Assembly (NCBI RefSeq): GCF_014196965.1
Contig: NZ_JACIEQ010000002.1
Coordinates: 496,001-560,000, forward strand
DNA length: 64,000 nucleotides
Direction: 5' to 3'
Source: Actibacterium naphthalenivorans
GTDB lineage: Bacteria; Pseudomonadota; Alphaproteobacteria; Rhodobacterales; Rhodobacteraceae
Each line of letters starts with the position of its first letter. Positions within the stretch are counted from its first letter, which is position 1. The position numbers and the translations under genes are program-made. Under the pieces are notes generated by a model. The model did no database searches. It was not told the origin of the DNA and saw nothing but the letters and a program-made list of their open reading frames with translations. Shown here in pieces: positions 63,427-64,000 of the stretch.

Positions 63427-64000
63427 TCAGGCCAGCAACTCGCCCGACAGCCCCTTTTCGATCAGCGCGATGCTTTCCGCCACGCCGTAAAGCGCGATGA
63501 ACCCGCCGAACCGCGGCCCCTGCGACGCGCCCAGAAGCACCTCGTAAAGCGCCTTGAACCAGTCGCGCAGCGGCTCGAACCCGTGGTCCTTGCCGACAGC
63601 GAACACAAGGCTCTGCAAGGCTTCGGCATCCGGCCCGCCGTCCCAGCCCTTCAACCGGGCCAACAGATCCTCCAGCGCCGCGCGCTCTTTGGCGTCCGGT
63701 GCGCGATAGACCTTGCCGGGCTTCACGAAGTCGTTGAAGTAGCGCACCGCATAGCCCGCCGCCGCATCCAGATCGGCATGCGTCTCGGCACGCGCGTCGG
63801 GCGCATAGCGGCGGATGAAGCCCCACAGGGTTTCCTTGTCTTCCGCCGACGACACCGACGCCAGGTTCAGCAGCATCGAAAACGGGACCACCATGTTCGA
63901 TACCGGCACGTTGCGGCCATGGATATGGAACACCGGGTTGTTCACCCGCGCCGCCATATCCTGATCGGCATAGGCGCGCAGCTGCTGATGATATTCGTCC
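63427..64000 (-). CDS. lysS: Lysyl-tRNA synthetase, class I (C-terminal part)
   Basis: Partial; the frame stays open through the right edge (DEYHQQLRAYADQD precedes an internal Met), so the start and the HIGH/KMSKS motifs lie outside. The 191 residues seen match the C-terminal helical region of class I LysRS: RVNNPVFHIHG, MVVPFSMLLNLASVSSAED, WGFIRRYAPDA, DFVKPGKVYRAP, FKALYEVLLGASQGPRFGGFIALYGV. Class I LysRS replaces the common class II enzyme in many alphaproteobacteria. Confidence 0.88.
   Translation of the reverse strand, partial: DEYHQQLRAYADQDMAARVNNPVFHIHGRNVPVSNMVVPFSMLLNLASVSSAEDKETLWGFIRRYAPDARAETHADLDAAAGYAVRYFNDFVKPGKVYRAPDAKERAALEDLLARLKGWDGGPDAEALQSLVFAVGKDHGFEPLRDWFKALYEVLLGASQGPRFGGFIALYGVAESIALIEKGLSGELLA

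Overview
The window looks like a chromosomal segment of a high-GC alphaproteobacterium of the Rhodobacteraceae (roseobacter/Rhodobacter group). The pointers are consistently high GC, C-terminal sequence resembling a class I lysyl-tRNA synthetase, a TPP-riboswitch thiamine operon with thiO rather than thiH, TRAP transporters, an NDUFS4-like complex I subunit, a soluble beta-helix protein of a kind I associate with this family, and very tight gene packing with many ATGA overlaps. Species cannot be fixed from sequence alone. No insertion sequence, CRISPR array, rRNA or replication origin was seen; one tRNA-Arg(TCT) is present.

Layout. 1-7.9 kb: 5' part of an opgG-like glucan gene (minus strand), a DedA/ATP-grasp fusion, an alpha/beta hydrolase, the ohr-ohrR peroxide pair with a candidate operator, an amidohydrolase, and a hipBA toxin-antitoxin pair. 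8.1-15.6 kb: a TPP riboswitch with a likely Shine-Dalgarno-sequestering stem, then ten coupled genes thiD-thiO-thiS-thiG-thiE-thiF-thiY-tenA-thiZ-thiX. Together they give thiazole synthesis, HMP uptake and salvage, and coupling to thiamine phosphate; thiC is not here. 15.6-26.1 kb: the most unusual part, a minus-strand four-gene operon for exported proteins (caspase-like peptidase, trypsin-like protease, CX4C rhodanese, TPR-CHAT protease), next to a divergent exported alpha/beta hydrolase (DUF900 type) and an unrecognised exported protein. I read it as an extracytoplasmic protease network of unknown purpose. 26.5-31.6 kb: an HlyD/RbbA-like/ABC-2 exporter behind a perfect FNR-type box.

31.6-37 kb: an ArsR-type regulator with two small ABM/NIPSNAP-fold proteins, then a TetR regulator divergent from an old-yellow-enzyme-type flavin/Fe-S oxidoreductase and a VOC protein. 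An AATACG triple half-site and a possible 52-codon gene lie between them. 37-45 kb: a TRAP transporter and a DeoR/GlpR-like regulator (minus), divergent from two FAD oxidoreductases and a glycerol kinase-like FGGY kinase (plus), consistent with glycerol/polyol use. Three consecutive palindromes separate this block from its convergent neighbour. 45-53 kb: a surface-glycan cluster with rfbF-rfbG-C-methyltransferase-reductase (a CDP-linked branched 6-deoxy sugar is inferred) followed by a gtrA/gtrB/GT-C set that would attach a lipid-linked sugar on the periplasmic side. 53-64 kb: mostly housekeeping and small genes (tRNA-Arg, complex I subunit, uvrB, DUF1992, ABM, universal stress protein, ParA-like ATPase, a second exported CX4C rhodanese, a HugZ-like protein, a beta-helix protein, a CHAD protein, and the C-terminal part of lysS running off the right edge).
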